Assembly (NCBI GenBank): GCA_029844215.1 | Contig: CM056723.1 | Location: forward strand, 7,710,980-7,774,979 | Reading direction: 5' to 3' | DNA from: Przewalskia tangutica | Taxonomy: Eukaryota; Streptophyta; Magnoliopsida; Solanales; Solanaceae | DNA length: 64,000 bases | Shown: piece after piece, positions 23,769-35,200 of the stretch | Layout: each line of letters begins with the position of its first letter | Position numbering within the stretch: position 1 is the stretch's first letter | Translations under genes and position numbers: made by a program | Notes under the pieces: generated by a model | Databases searched by the model: none | Told to the model about the DNA's origin: nothing | Seen by the model: only the letters and a program-made list of their open reading frames with translations

Positions 23769-24000
23769 ACATCAGGGAGCCAGTAACTGTGTACACTGAC
23801 AGTAAATCAGCCATACAAATGGCAGCCAATCCAGTGTTTCATGAAAGGACAAAACACATCGAGATTGATCTTCATTTTATTAGGGAGAAGATTCGACAAG
23901 GGGTGATTCAAACTGAGTATGTTCATACTGCAGAGCAGCCGGCAGATATCCTTACAAAAGGGTTAACTAGATTACAACACATACATCTTTGTCCAAGCTA
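23769..24000 (+). pseudogene. Copia RNase H, part 2
   Basis: Resumes exactly where 21147 stopped: REPVTVYTDSKSAIQMAANP, HERTKHIEIDLHFIREK, then TAEQPADILTKGL, the normal end of Copia RNase H. It ends at a stop at 23999-24001, 40 bases before the 3' LTR. Confidence 0.93.
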
Positions 24001-24040
24001 GGCTTGCTAAATATATTCGAGCAGCCAGCTTGAGGGAGGC

Positions 24041-24509
24041 TGTTAAAACTAAAGAAAAGGCTCATGTATAATTTGTATATACTGTGTATATTTCTGGATA
24101 TGGTCACTGGCCTTTAATAAGTCTGGCCCAAAATATAAAGGTCAGCCCATTAAAGGCCAGCCCAAGGTAAAACGTCAAAAGTTATATTAGGGCATAAGGG
24201 CATCTGTCCAAAAGGACAGATGAGATAGAATATTCGAGAGCCTTTTGTTCTATCTTCTTGAAGAAGGCTTCTCGTCTTCTCTGAAAGCTTCCTTCTCTGT
24301 AACTTCTTTCTGTAAACTTTTCCTTCCATTAATGAAGGTAAATGTTACGATCTAACTGGTTCTCTATCTCACTAACCTTATTATATGTTGTTGAGTACCA
24401 TTTCTGTGAAAGGTTGAAGAACTCAGACTTGAGAAACATCAAATAGGAAATCACCGACATCTCCTTCTCGCACTGATAGTTGCGTTAATGGCGGTGTTGG
24501 ATTCCAACA
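24041..24509 (+). repeat. Copia 3' LTR
   Basis: Second LTR, near-identical to 15818-16286. It has an extra short duplication around 24143-24160 (the 'cagcccattaaaggccagccc' region) that the 5' LTR lacks. Ends CCAACA before the GCTTA target-site copy. Confidence 0.95.
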
Positions 24510-24513
24510 GCTT

Positions 24514-25309
24514 AGAGAGACTGTCATTTAGCAGATCGGCTAACTGGAGAAGAATTCTCTCATTCTGTCTCGTGCAGAAGAGCACTTAGCAGATCAGATG
24601 TGCTGGCTCCTAACCTTTTTTGAGCATTGATAAATTGAGGGATGATATGCATTCCAGTGTAAGATAGATGTTGGACAAATAGCATCTCAAACTGACGCTG
24701 ATCGGAAGATTCAGCTGTTGCATACAAGATCCTGCCCAAGGTCCCCAGTAGAAGCCGATTCCTTTGGAAGAGATTCTCAAGTGCCTTGATACTGTCTGGA
24801 TTAGGGTTTAGCCCACAAAAGCGAAACACCTTATGATTGAAATCACGGTACCGTTTGATGAAGTGTTTGTTGTTCCATGAAAGCAGCCAACTGGATGCAG
24901 CAAGGAATGCTCCTGCTCTGATTACCTCTTTTTTGTTGGTGATGGAGAAGAGGAGGGTCCTCTCTGTATGGGTCTCGTAAATGGCCTCGGGATCCTCTAA
25001 GGTGTCAACCTTGACATCATTGGGACCACCCCCCAGGTAATCCTTGGGAAACAAACAGCCTTTCATATCTTTCATCACCTCCCTGCATATGCCATATTAG
25101 GATTAGTATAGAAGCTGCAGCCCTTTTTGTCATGGACACAGTGAGACCATGGATCATCACCGCCACCTCTGTAATCAACTCCTCCTCTGTCATCTCTGAG
25201 GACATTACAACAGCAGCACCTCCTATGAGTAAGTCATCTTCCCACTTCTCCCTTCCTGGGGTAAGTTTATATCGTAAACATCATTGAACATGTCAAGCTT
25301 TGCTGCCAT
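24514..25309 (-). pseudogene. Endogenous rhabdovirus-like nucleoprotein sequence, main part
   Basis: Minus-strand sequence running from a possible Met codon at 25307-25309 to the Copia target site. The longest open piece (24560-25078) is 172 residues. Its character fits plant rhabdovirus (cytorhabdovirus/varicosavirus) nucleoproteins: a RAGAFLAASSWLLSW helix-like segment, an F..R..LLLGTLGRILYA segment and an LSYTGMHIIP motif near the end. Nucleoproteins coat viral RNA. The frame is broken near 25200-25260, near 25050 and close to 24560. It is cut by the Copia at 24509 and its end lies at 15595-15812. Such sequences are known as non-retroviral endogenous viral elements in plants. Identity rests on motif recall, not a search; a host gene family remains possible. 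Confidence 0.55.
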
Positions 25310-26458
25310 TGGAAAGGAGTAAGAACAACAAGAGAAATAAAGTAAGGTGGTCAAAATTCACGAATATAACCATTTATGCGTCTCGACTTCTACAACTACC
25401 TAATTCAACAACTGAAGTATCTAGATTCTAGCTAAAGCAAAAGTGCAACTATATTAGCCAAAAGCAAAAGTGAAAGTAGAGAATCAAAAAAGGGATACAC
25501 AGTTGTAAGTGTGTTGAGAAATAAAATAAAATCGTTCTTTAATAAAATCTACAGTTGGGACTTGGGACAAGGAATACACAATTTATCAAAATTTCTGAAG
25601 GTGATGATTATGCCTGTCATTTTATCATATGAAGATTAAGTGTTCAGGAGAAAATGAAAATCCAAGTTACAAAATAATAACACTTAACTCAGGCTGTATT
25701 AGAAGTACTGATACAATTAACTTGTAGAAATAAGAATTAAGGTGAGAAATCGCATTGGTCAGGTAAAACTGAAAAAGTAAAGAGAACGTTATTCATACAA
25801 TAGAGTATGTAGAAAATAAAAATAAAAAAGTTGAGATTTCATCACTTCAGAGATGCATTGGGTGTGATTTTCCACTGTTTGACTACTAAAAACCCCCCTG
25901 CCCCCAATCAATACAATATAGCGAAAACCCATTACAAAAACAGTAAGTTAACTTACAAAGCAGAATTAAATTGAAAAAGTAAACAAAATATTATTCACAC
26001 AATGAAAGTATGTAAAAAAATAAAACATAAAGTTGAGATTTTACCACTTCAGAGATGCATTTTGGGTATGACTTCCCGCAGTAAGGGAAATGAACGAGAA
26101 GCTTAGACATCGTAATGTTTACTTATGTTGTCCTATATGTGTGGGCATGAAAAACACATAAAGGACTTAAGCAATTAACACGTAAAATAAATAAATAAAA
26201 TCTTAAACTATAAAGCCAACATAAAACTAATTAACTACTTTTAAGGTAGTAACTTGGTATTCAAACGAATACCGAGTTTAAGAGCAAATGTCTAAGTTAT
26301 ATGTGTAAGACATAGCAGATAAGGAAATTCAAGCAAGCTTTTATTTGTTAACTGGGTCTTAGAATTGTTCAATATAGCGCATAATTCTGCTTATGAAAAC
26401 TCAGGCAGACCAAACAAAATAGATTAATAGAAAACCAAACTATCGATCCAATAAAGTA
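25310..26458. other. AT-rich stretch with an internal direct duplication
   Basis: No gene recognised. About 110 bases at 25768-25880 recur at 25973-26085: 'gaaaaagtaaa...' followed by 'aaagttgagatttNatcact' and 'cttcagagatgcatt'. On the minus strand the shared part could be a duplicated short exon followed by GT, but nothing recognisable is encoded. Confidence 0.4.
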
Positions 26459-29400
26459 TGTTGACACCCAATTTTGACTCTTCCGTCCAGTCATTAACTA
26501 TAAAATTACACTAGTTTTCCAATGATTTTTATAATAATAAAATGCAACAATAAAACATTAATACAGACATAAATAAGCGATTAATAACAACACTGCATTT
26601 TTACGAAGGGTATTAAGCACACCTTGAGTCTCACGTCCGCATTCGTCATTTTAAACAAGCAATTTCATTAATATTATTTGCAATTTAAATTAATTTTAAT
26701 CTAATACATGCGTTTTAATAATAGCGTCGCATTTAGAAAAGTATTAAGCAATCCTTAAATATCATATCTGCATTTAGCATTTAAATAATTTAATAATTTA
26801 ATCTAAACCCCATTTAATTTAATTTAACATCGCAAAATACGCATAATAAATAAGATTTTAATAACGGCATCGCATTATAAATATTAAGCACTAATTAAAT
26901 AGCACGCCCGTCTTTATTTTTTATAATAATTTAAACTCAAACTTAGATTAATAAAGCACCTGAATAATTTAAATTTAAATAATAATTTACCACTAATTAA
27001 ATACATAATACTTAAAACTAACTCCTAAATCTAATACCCATTTAAACTAGCCCAATTCTCAGCTCATTATCTACCCAACCCGCGTCGCCCAGCCCAACAT
27101 CACCCCAATCGAAGCCCACACCCGCGGCCCAACTCCCATTCAGCCCTCTATCCTATATCAGCTCTCCCCCTTCCTTTTAGATACCAGCAAACCCTAAAAC
27201 GCAAAACCCCTAACCTAAAAAAGATTACCAGAACCCGCCGCACCTCCCTTACCCTCACACCCCATCGCCGTCAAGACCCCAGCCGAGATTCTCGCCGGAG
27301 AATCCGGCGTAATCAATCCTACCTACAAAAACGCACCCCGAATCTTCTCAGAATGACACAAAATCCTCCCAAACTAACAACAGTAAATCGCCTTAAAGTA
27401 GTACCAAATCTTCCAAGTTAATGGACGAGAGCAGTACTAAAATTAACCCCAAATGATCATCCACAAAAATCACACCAAAATCGTCTGTCAAAGTCAGCCA
27501 AATCGCTTTCATAACCTTACCAAACTCAGAACCTAAGGTTAGACTATATAAACGAAGCAATCCTTACATGCAAAAGGGGGACAACAATCCAGACCTCCCT
27601 CTTCACTGTCAAAAACCAATCGATATACACATGCATGGGGAGAGGCATCATTTGTTTTAGGGAGGAAGCAGTCGAGTAACAATCAGCTAATGGCTGTACA
27701 CAAGCAAGAACACCCTCAAACGCTAGTTTCGCACAGCCTCTAACCTCGTTAAGAGCAGAAGGAAAGCGAGACCATTCAACCCTTTATCGCCTTAATCGCG
27801 TCGCAACACAATCCCAGTGGATCGACGACTTGATACGCTTCTTCGGTTCGCTGCCCGGAGAAGGTAAATTCATTTCCTCTCAGTTCTACTCTTTAATTTA
27901 TGTTGTGTGTTTTATTGTGGATTAATTATGTGTTAAAAATATTTAGTTTAAATTTTAGTTCCAGTTTTAGACCCGCTAATACATCTCCCTTTCCAGGCTT
28001 ATGTTTATGTATGTTGTTTGATTATCTGGCATTAAGGGATGGTTGTTTGAATATTTAATTTGGATGGATTCTGTTTAGTAGATAATACGGGGTTTATATA
28101 TGTCTGTTAGTCTCTGAAGGTGAATGGATAGAACAATTGAAAAGTTGGGAATCATGTGATTATAACTCGCAATCAAATTATATCCAGTTCGCATAAAATG
28201 AAAGAACCTGTGAACATTGTCTCTTTGGCTGCCTTTTATGTCTAGTTCAGCACGAATTCATGGGTAATGCATTCAGTATCATAGAAATTTGTCTTGAGAT
28301 TGATCCTATAGGTAAATAATTAGATGTTAAGTAGTTAGCAACGTGAAAATCTCCTGTCGAACCTGTTTGAAATTTTGAATGCTATTTAGTATCTATTTAG
28401 GATGTATAGGTCTAAAACGATTAAAACATCTGCGATTAGTAGTCCTTGAGGTATAATGATCCACCCAGCCCCCCTGATTGACATCCGCATCTGGTTGAAG
28501 AACCTTTAAGCCAAATATTGAAATCTAGAGTAGTTTATCCATGTTATGATTCTGTTATTAAGTCTATCTGAGTCCATATTGTGTTCCGCATGCACCTGTA
28601 GGAATTCCTCTGAATTTGTATGTAAATATGCAATCATATTTGTGTCCCTTGTGTCACGTCATGAGATATATTTAAAATTGTCTCGCCATGGATTAAGTCT
28701 ACAATACATAGATCTGCTGCAATACATTCTTTCTTGATTTGATAGTCTGAATGTTTTAACCATACATATTACTTTTCCTCTCTCCTGATCAAAACTGGAT
28801 CTGTCCATTTGCTGGCCATTTCGATCTCATATGATTCCCTCTAAGTCCTCTTTGTGCTGGTTCGTATTTAACCTCATATGGTTATTTTGTTTGGCTCCCT
28901 GTTACTAATAGTCCTGTTTGACTTTATTTTTATCCCTATGCATGCTTTAAGACTTTTACCTTAATGAAAACTTTCTTGTCCGCTGGAAATATATGTCATG
29001 GTGTCTTGATTGCTGAAGCGGTGCATGTTAAATCTATTAATTCACTGGTATTGAGCAATGTCTTGTTCTCACTATGATTTTATCCCCAACTTTTCTTAGA
29101 TGGGCATTTGACCCATTACTTCATCCATGTTTGAATGCCTCTGAATTAACTATCTTGCGGCCCACTGCTCAGTTTCAAATTATTTACTGTTTTCGGGCCT
29201 CTTTTCCCCTTTAATTGCAGAAGTAAAATGACTCATATGTGTTTAAATTGTTGATGAGGTTGGGGTCCATACTAATCCTTTCCTCTTATTTATTTTACAT
29301 GAAATGCATGAGAGCAACGAAGAGTCACATTACGAGACTCATCATGACAAAAATGAAGATTTGTATCCACCGCTTTCCGCCTCAGAATTTCCAAACAAAA

Positions 29401-30422
29401 GGGGGACGAGACGACATTGTCACCCCTCCCTCAAAGCATCCTTTTGGCATCTTAATCTTACATGTCTTATATATATTTGTTTGTTTATTTGTTGAAATTT
29501 AATTAGCTAACTTTGTAATTAATAAGAGACATAGAATAATTAGCCTCTAAATAAATAAATTGAGCGGGAAGTTTCAAAAAAATCAGAAATGCACTTTTAG
29601 TTGCTTATCTTAGGCTTATCATGCATGTTTAACCTTTCGCTTAGTAATTTTATTTGCATATCTAATCATGGAACTAACGCATTATTCTTATCAAGTTGAT
29701 AACAAAGAAATCGATTTTTTGTTAAGCTCTTTTATTAACATCATATGAATAATTTATTTTGAATATCCTTGCTATTATAAATTGCATCTTTTCGCACCAC
29801 GCCATATATATATTGATTTTACAAGAGAAATGCATATCTTTAAATCAACTTTGCATACATCTATAAAATGGACGTTTTTTTTTCAAATTTATACATTTAT
29901 ATCTATACTTTTAAACTTTGCATGTATATCTCTATTAAAAAATGCATCCTTTCATGAAGCACTTTCATCATCTTTATATTTTAAAATCTTAGCATAAGAG
30001 TTAACCCTAGGTTCGAACGGACAACCGCAAGTTAGCGGATTCTTTAGGGTGTCTGACCCCTTCCCTTTAGGATAATAAAGAATCCTTACCCAGAATCTCA
30101 TTAAGTTTAGCAGACCATTTAAATGGAGTTAGTGTTGACTTTAACTTAGTTGACATTTAGCCATTTAGGAGTCCTAATTCACTCAAACTAATTAGGTGGC
30201 GACTCCGTGAACCCTTTAACACTCTAGCATCGTAGCATTATCTTTAGCACTTTTAGCACCTTTTACTTTTAAACTTTAACATTTTTAGCCCTTTTACTTT
30301 AGCAACCTTTTAGTATTTTAGCAACCCCTTTTAACACTTTAGCATTTATTTTATTTTTCTAACATTTTCTATTTAAGCATGGTTCGCTAAAATAAATGTC
30401 GCGGTCGAAAAAAGGCGTGACA
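26459..30422 (+). mobile_element. Solo LTR, probable Tat/Ogre-type Gypsy
   Basis: Starts TGTTGACACCCAATTTTGAC and ends GGTCGAAAAAAGGCGTGACA, 3964 bases. Flanking pentamers are AAGTA (26454-26458) and AAGTC (30423-30427), a TSD with one mismatch. There is no gag/pol, primer site or second LTR inside. The TGTTGACACCC start and the 'ggtggcgactccg' block near 30195 are features I associate with large Tat/Ogre LTRs of dicots. Short open frames inside are not supported as genes. Confidence 0.75.
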
Positions 30423-30540
30423 AAGTCTAGAGTTCTTACACGGAAAGTTCCTTGAATTTTTTTATCTACATTATGATTCTGTTTGGCACCAGAAAGTTCA
30501 AAATCACCTGTTTGTTGATAACATCTCTCTGGTTGAACAT

Positions 30541-30594
30541 GAAAAGAAATTTTAATGCATGGTAGGTGAAAAGAAATTTTAATGCATGGTAGGT
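30541..30594. repeat. Perfect 27-base tandem duplication
   Basis: GAAAAGAAATTTTAATGCAT followed by GGTAGGT, repeated exactly twice (30541-30567, 30568-30594). Lies just right of the solo LTR. Confidence 0.9.
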
Positions 30595-30684
30595 GTTGAT
30601 TCAGGGGTCACCAAATGATAAAGCAGAAAGGACTGACGCATCACACTGTATATGATACTTTCTTAATGAAATGAAGGGGAGAAC

Positions 30685-30815
30685 TTACTGATTTGGGAAG
30701 GTAAAGACCATCCATCTCTCTTCGAATCGAGAAGATAATTGTCTTTAAGCATTTGCCAAGTTGAGAAACAGCAAAGGCAAAAACATCAGCAAAACATTGT
30801 TTCTTTTATTTTAAT
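30685..30815 (-). other. Exon-like open segment, unidentified
   Basis: The minus strand has an open run containing FADVFAFAVSQLGKCLKTII followed by a short basic stretch. It ends at a strong splice-donor match (GTAAGT near 30690). I do not recognise the protein. It may be a relict exon of a gene destroyed by the flanking insertions. Weak support. Confidence 0.25.
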
Positions 30816-31155
30816 TTTTCAGCAAAAAATGTCACAGAAGCTCTACTTATAGTTATGGTTAGAAATGTCGAATGAGCGGGTTGGGCTAAATCATAGTATT
30901 ATCTTATTCTAATTATTTACAATTTATGCATTGGACATACCCAATAAACACAAAGTAAAGAGTTATAATTAAAATAGAACACCAAACTTCACAGAAATAA
31001 CAAAAACAAAACAGATGAAACACAGAATTTCAATAGTTAAAAACTTTCATTCATTTGCATTAATAATTCTAATAAGGCCAAATTACATATCAAAGAACAA
31101 AATAACAATCATCCTTTACATTGACCTAAAACCCAAAATATCCCCAAATCCAAAC

Positions 31156-31590
31156 CTAACCGCTAGTAAACTTAGTAACAGCCTTAGTCCCTTCAGAAAC
31201 AGCATGCTTAGCCAATTCACCAGGCAACACAAGTCTAACAGCAGTTTGAATTTCCCTAGAAGTAATAGTTGGCTTCTTATTATACCTAGCCAATCTAGAT
31301 GATTCCTGAGCAAGCTTCTCAAATATATCATTAATGAAACTGTTCATTATACCCATTGCCTTGCTGGAAATACCGATATCTGGATGCACTTGCTTAAGCA
31401 CCTTGAAGATATAGATCTTGTAGGTTTCAACGCTCTTCTTTGACCTCTTCTTCTTCTTGTCGGCACCGGCTGCTCCGGCGTCCTTTGGAAGCTTCTTGCC
31501 GGCTTTTGGCTTCTTCTCCGCCGGAGCTTTCTTCTCCTCGGCGGCTACAGGTTTTTTCTCAGCTGGCTTTTTCTCTGCCTTTGGTGCCAT
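31156..31590 (-). CDS. Histone H2B, copy 2 (inverted)
   Basis: Encodes the same 144-residue H2B as 11538-11972, with every residue identical: acidic/lysine tail, KKKKRSKK patch, intact histone fold from YKIYIFKVLKQ to KAVTKFTSG. Intronless, with the same 5' leader and promoter. The absence of frameshifts or stops means both copies may be expressed; they cannot be told apart at protein level. The next gene on the same strand to the right is the long-tailed H2B variant at 42077-42859. Copies this similar within 20 kb suggest recent duplication or ongoing gene conversion. Confidence 0.97.
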   Translation of the reverse strand: MAPKAEKKPAEKKPVAAEEKKAPAEKKPKAGKKLPKDAGAAGADKKKKRSKKSVETYKIYIFKVLKQVHPDIGISSKAMGIMNSFINDIFEKLAQESSRLARYNKKPTITSREIQTAVRLVLPGELAKHAVSEGTKAVTKFTSG

Positions 31591-31683
31591 TGTTGAGAGC
31601 TTCTTTACTTTACAGAATGATGAATTGAGATTATGATTAAGAGAATGTGTTTGTGATGAGGAATGAAATTGGGGGAGTGAGGT

Positions 31684-31813
31684 TAATATAGGTTTTGGAT
31701 TCTCTTGTTTGATTGGTTAATTTAGGCTGACGGGGATCGTGTATGTGAGCCGTTGATGGAGTGGAGAATGGACGCTCAGTATTGACTGTTAGGTATAATT
31801 CAGGATCCACGTG
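31684..31813 (-). promoter_or_regulatory. H2B copy 2 promoter elements
   Basis: Mirror of the left-arm promoter: TATA-type TATATTA at 31684-31690, CCAAT at 31712-31716, and G-box CACGTG at 31808-31813 overlapping the octamer-like CGTGGATC, all read on the minus strand. Confidence 0.55.
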
Positions 31814-32224
31814 GTTGTTTGTTAAAAGTAATCTACAGTAGATTAATAAGTTCAATGACAAAATACATAAAATTATTTTTAAACTTATGTTGAAAATTTA
31901 CTTTAACAATTAAATTTTATTAGCGTTTACTTACTCCCCATAATTGTTTGAAATGAAATAAAATTAATACAATTTTCACAATGTAAGATGAAGTACACGG
32001 AAGTCACGTCATTAACATGTTAGCACAATGTCATAGGCACGTAAAAAATTATATATTTAAATTATAGTAATTTTTAGTTCACCTTCATTTCTTTTTATTA
32101 TTTCACAATTTTCATTTTTCTTAATTATATTTTTATACACTAATTAATCCCTAAAATCATGACAATGATATTGTTAATGATATGTATGATTCTTTCAGCT
32201 TTACCGTTTTGTGGTGAGGTATAA

Positions 32225-35200
32225 GAGAATCATCAAATTTTACCACATAACCTGTAATTGACTTCCTTGTATGAGGGCAAGCAGCCCAGTCTGCATCACA
32301 ACATCACAATAAGCTGTTACTGCCTCTTGTTTATTACTAGACATAAGCACCCCTTGTCCAGGTTGATTTTTTATATATCTTACTATTCTTAGTGTTGCAT
32401 TAAGGTGTGATTTCTTTGGTTGTTGTAAGAATTGGCTAAGTGTCTGAATACTATAAGCTAGATCTGATCTTGTAATTGTGAGATATAGTAATTTACTTAT
32501 TAAGATGAGTTGATGTCACTTATTAGTTCATCTTCTGATATTGGTTTTCCCTTTTCTGTTTCCTGCTGCTTCTGTGTGTGATAATCATATTCTTTGTGGT
32601 TAGTTTTATATTACAATCTATAGGTGTATTAATTGGTTTAGCTGCAGCTAATCCCAACTCAGAAATAAGTTCTAGTGCATATTTTCTTTGATGCATTAGA
32701 ATTCTTTTATTAGATCTTGCAAATTCTATTCCTAAGAAGTATCTTAGTTCTCCCAGATCCTTCATTTTGAATGCTTTTTGTAGGGATTGTTTTGTTCCTT
32801 CTATTAGTTTTATGTTGTCTCCTGTAATTAACATGTCATCTACATATACTAATACTATAGTTATTCCTTGTTTAGTTTGTCTTATATAGAGTAAATGATC
32901 ATATTGAGATTTTCTGAATTCCATATGTATTAGAGCTTTTGTAAGTTTAAAGTTCCACTGCCTAGGTGCCGGTTTGAGTCCATACAAGGATTTGATCAGT
33001 CTACATACTTGTTTGCCCCCCTGATGAACCCTTGTGGGAGTTCCATATATATTTCATCATGCAAATCTCCTTGAAGAAAGGCATTGTATTCATCCATCTG
33101 ATGTATATGCCAGTCTCTTGATGCTGCAATTGACAAAATAGATCTAACAGTACTGGGGAAAAAGTTTCTTGATAGTCTATTCCTTCTTGTTGATTGTACC
33201 ATTTTGCCACTAGCCTAGCGTTTAGTCTTTCTATTTCACCTGTGTCTTTGTATTTGATTTTGTAGATCCATTTACAACCTATATGATATTTGCCTTCTGG
33301 TAAGGAGACAATGTCCCAAATGTGATTGTCTTGTAAGGCTTTTATCTCAGCTTTGATTGCTTCTACCCATCTGGGATCTTTTGATGCCTCATTATAGTTT
33401 CTTGGTTCAGTTATGTCTGAGAATGAGGTAAGAAAAGCTTTGTACTTTGGAGATATGTGTTCATAAGATATGTAGTTGGCTATTGAATATGGAACATTGT
33501 CGGTCTTAGATACTTTTTGTGATGAAGTCCTTAAGCCATATTGGAGTTTGTTTTGATCTGGTAGACTCAGAGGCTGAACTATTGTGTTGAAGCCATTTGT
33601 AGTGGTGCTTTCAAATGTGTTAGTTCCAGGTTGTGTTGTGAGATTTTCATTATTGTTTCTGTTTGTAGTTACTTCTTGAAATGAGTGGTTATTGATTTTG
33701 TTCTCTATTGCTTCTTGTGAGATTATTTGAGAGTTATAGCTAGGTAAAGATGTGTAGGTATTTGTCAGAGACTGATCCCCCTGAACATCCTGAAATATAG
33801 GAAGATTTGGTGTATTTGTTTTGAAAGGATACTCAGTTTCCTTAAATTTGACATCTCTATTAACAAACAAAATTTTAGTATTCATGTCATATAGTATATA
33901 GCCTTTTTGAGTATCCCATCAACGCACAACATCTTACTCTAGATAGTAGTTTATCATACATGGTCAAATCATTAGCAAAACACAGACACCCTATGGTTCT
34001 TATATGACTTATGGAAGGTTTCTTATTGTATAGTTTCTCATAAGATGTTACATCAGTAATGGAAGATGGTAGTCTATTTATTAAGTACACAACAACTTGA
34101 ACACAAAGACCCCAGAATTTTTGAGGAATATTAGCCTGAAGTCTTATAGCTCTAGTTATTTCCAATATATGTCAGTGTTTTCTTTCGGCCACACCATTTT
34201 GTTGAGGTGTATAGGCACATGATTTCTGATGAATGATTCCTAGTTTCTGAAATAAACTAGTACAAATATCATTTACAAATTATGTCCCATTGTCAGTTTT
34301 ATTGAATTGAGTGGATACAAAAGTTAGAAACTGGTTAATAACTACACATACTTCTGACTTAGTTTAAGTAAGTATATCCAAGTCATTCTAGTGTAATCAT
34401 CCACTACTGTTAGAAAATATTTCTTGTCAATATGAGTTGCTACTTTGTAAGGACCCCATACATCCATATGAACATGATCAAATCTTGAAGTATTACTGAT
34501 AGGAAAAGGTAGCCTACACTGTTTAGCACATGGACAAACATTACAATTTTTTATGGTTCTAGATATTACTTCAGCTTTAGCTCTAATCAACTTACTTAGT
34601 ACATTACTAGAAGTGTGACCAAATCTTCTGTGCCACAGCTGAATCTCTTCCTCAGCAACTGTCCCATTTTCTTTAACTTGCATCACACTTAGTCCTAACT
34701 TTATTTGGTCATTTATATGGTTTGATGAGGAGGCCTGATTAACTAACATATACAGACCATTGTGAATACCAATCTCCTTCACCCTCCCTCCCACTGTAAA
34801 GATCCTGAAACAGACAAAATCAGGATAAAAAGTTGTTGCACACTTCAATTCTCTGGTTAGTTGAGATACAGATAATAAGTTGTATCTGAACTGAGGTAAA
34901 AAGAATACACTATTGAGTGTGCTTCTATTAGAGCTGGTACTAGAACCAGTGTGAGTGACTTTAACAGATTCTCTATTTGGTAAATGTACTTTCATAGATT
35001 CAGAGGTATTTTCTATCTTAGTTACTTCATTTAACATATTTAGATCAGACACTATGTGGTTAGTGGCTCCGGTGTCTATTATCCATTTTGTAACTATGTC
35101 ATATACATATAGAGCTTTGTGTTTTGACATACCTGCAGCATTTGCAGAAGAGTGTGAAATCTGAGATTCAGGACACTGAACTGCTTCTGTCTGCACTTTG

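Larger units (their letters stand above)
15818..24509 (+). mobile_element. Full-length Ty1/Copia retrotransposon with nested solo LTR
   Basis: Complete element: 469-base LTRs at 15818-16286 and 24041-24509, primer-binding site TGGTATCAGAGC, polypurine stretch TGAGGGAGG just before the 3' LTR, and a 5-base TSD GCTTA (15813-15817 and 24510-24514). The order gag, protease, integrase, RT, RNase H is that of Copia. Coding frames are broken by stops, frameshifts and an internal duplication, and RNase H is interrupted by a 2.6-kb solo LTR. LTR differences are a few substitutions plus two short duplication indels, so insertion was fairly recent. It sits inside the rhabdovirus-like sequence. The truncated Copia at 32225-35938 belongs to the same family. 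Confidence 0.95.
30975..32224 (-). repeat. Inverted duplication, right arm (contains H2B)
   Basis: Reverse complement of about 10892-12150. It lacks 19 bases near 32170 that the other arm has, between AATAT words. The end near 32218-32224 retains a few bases of the Copia integrase remnant (CACCTCACC-type) and then joins the Copia RNase H of 32225-35938 at a short shared word (CTTATA). Confidence 0.9.

Noticed and set aside
29239..29997. Several open frames of 60-90 residues within the 4-kb solo LTR
   Set aside because: No domains, and they lie in LTR sequence; treated as chance.
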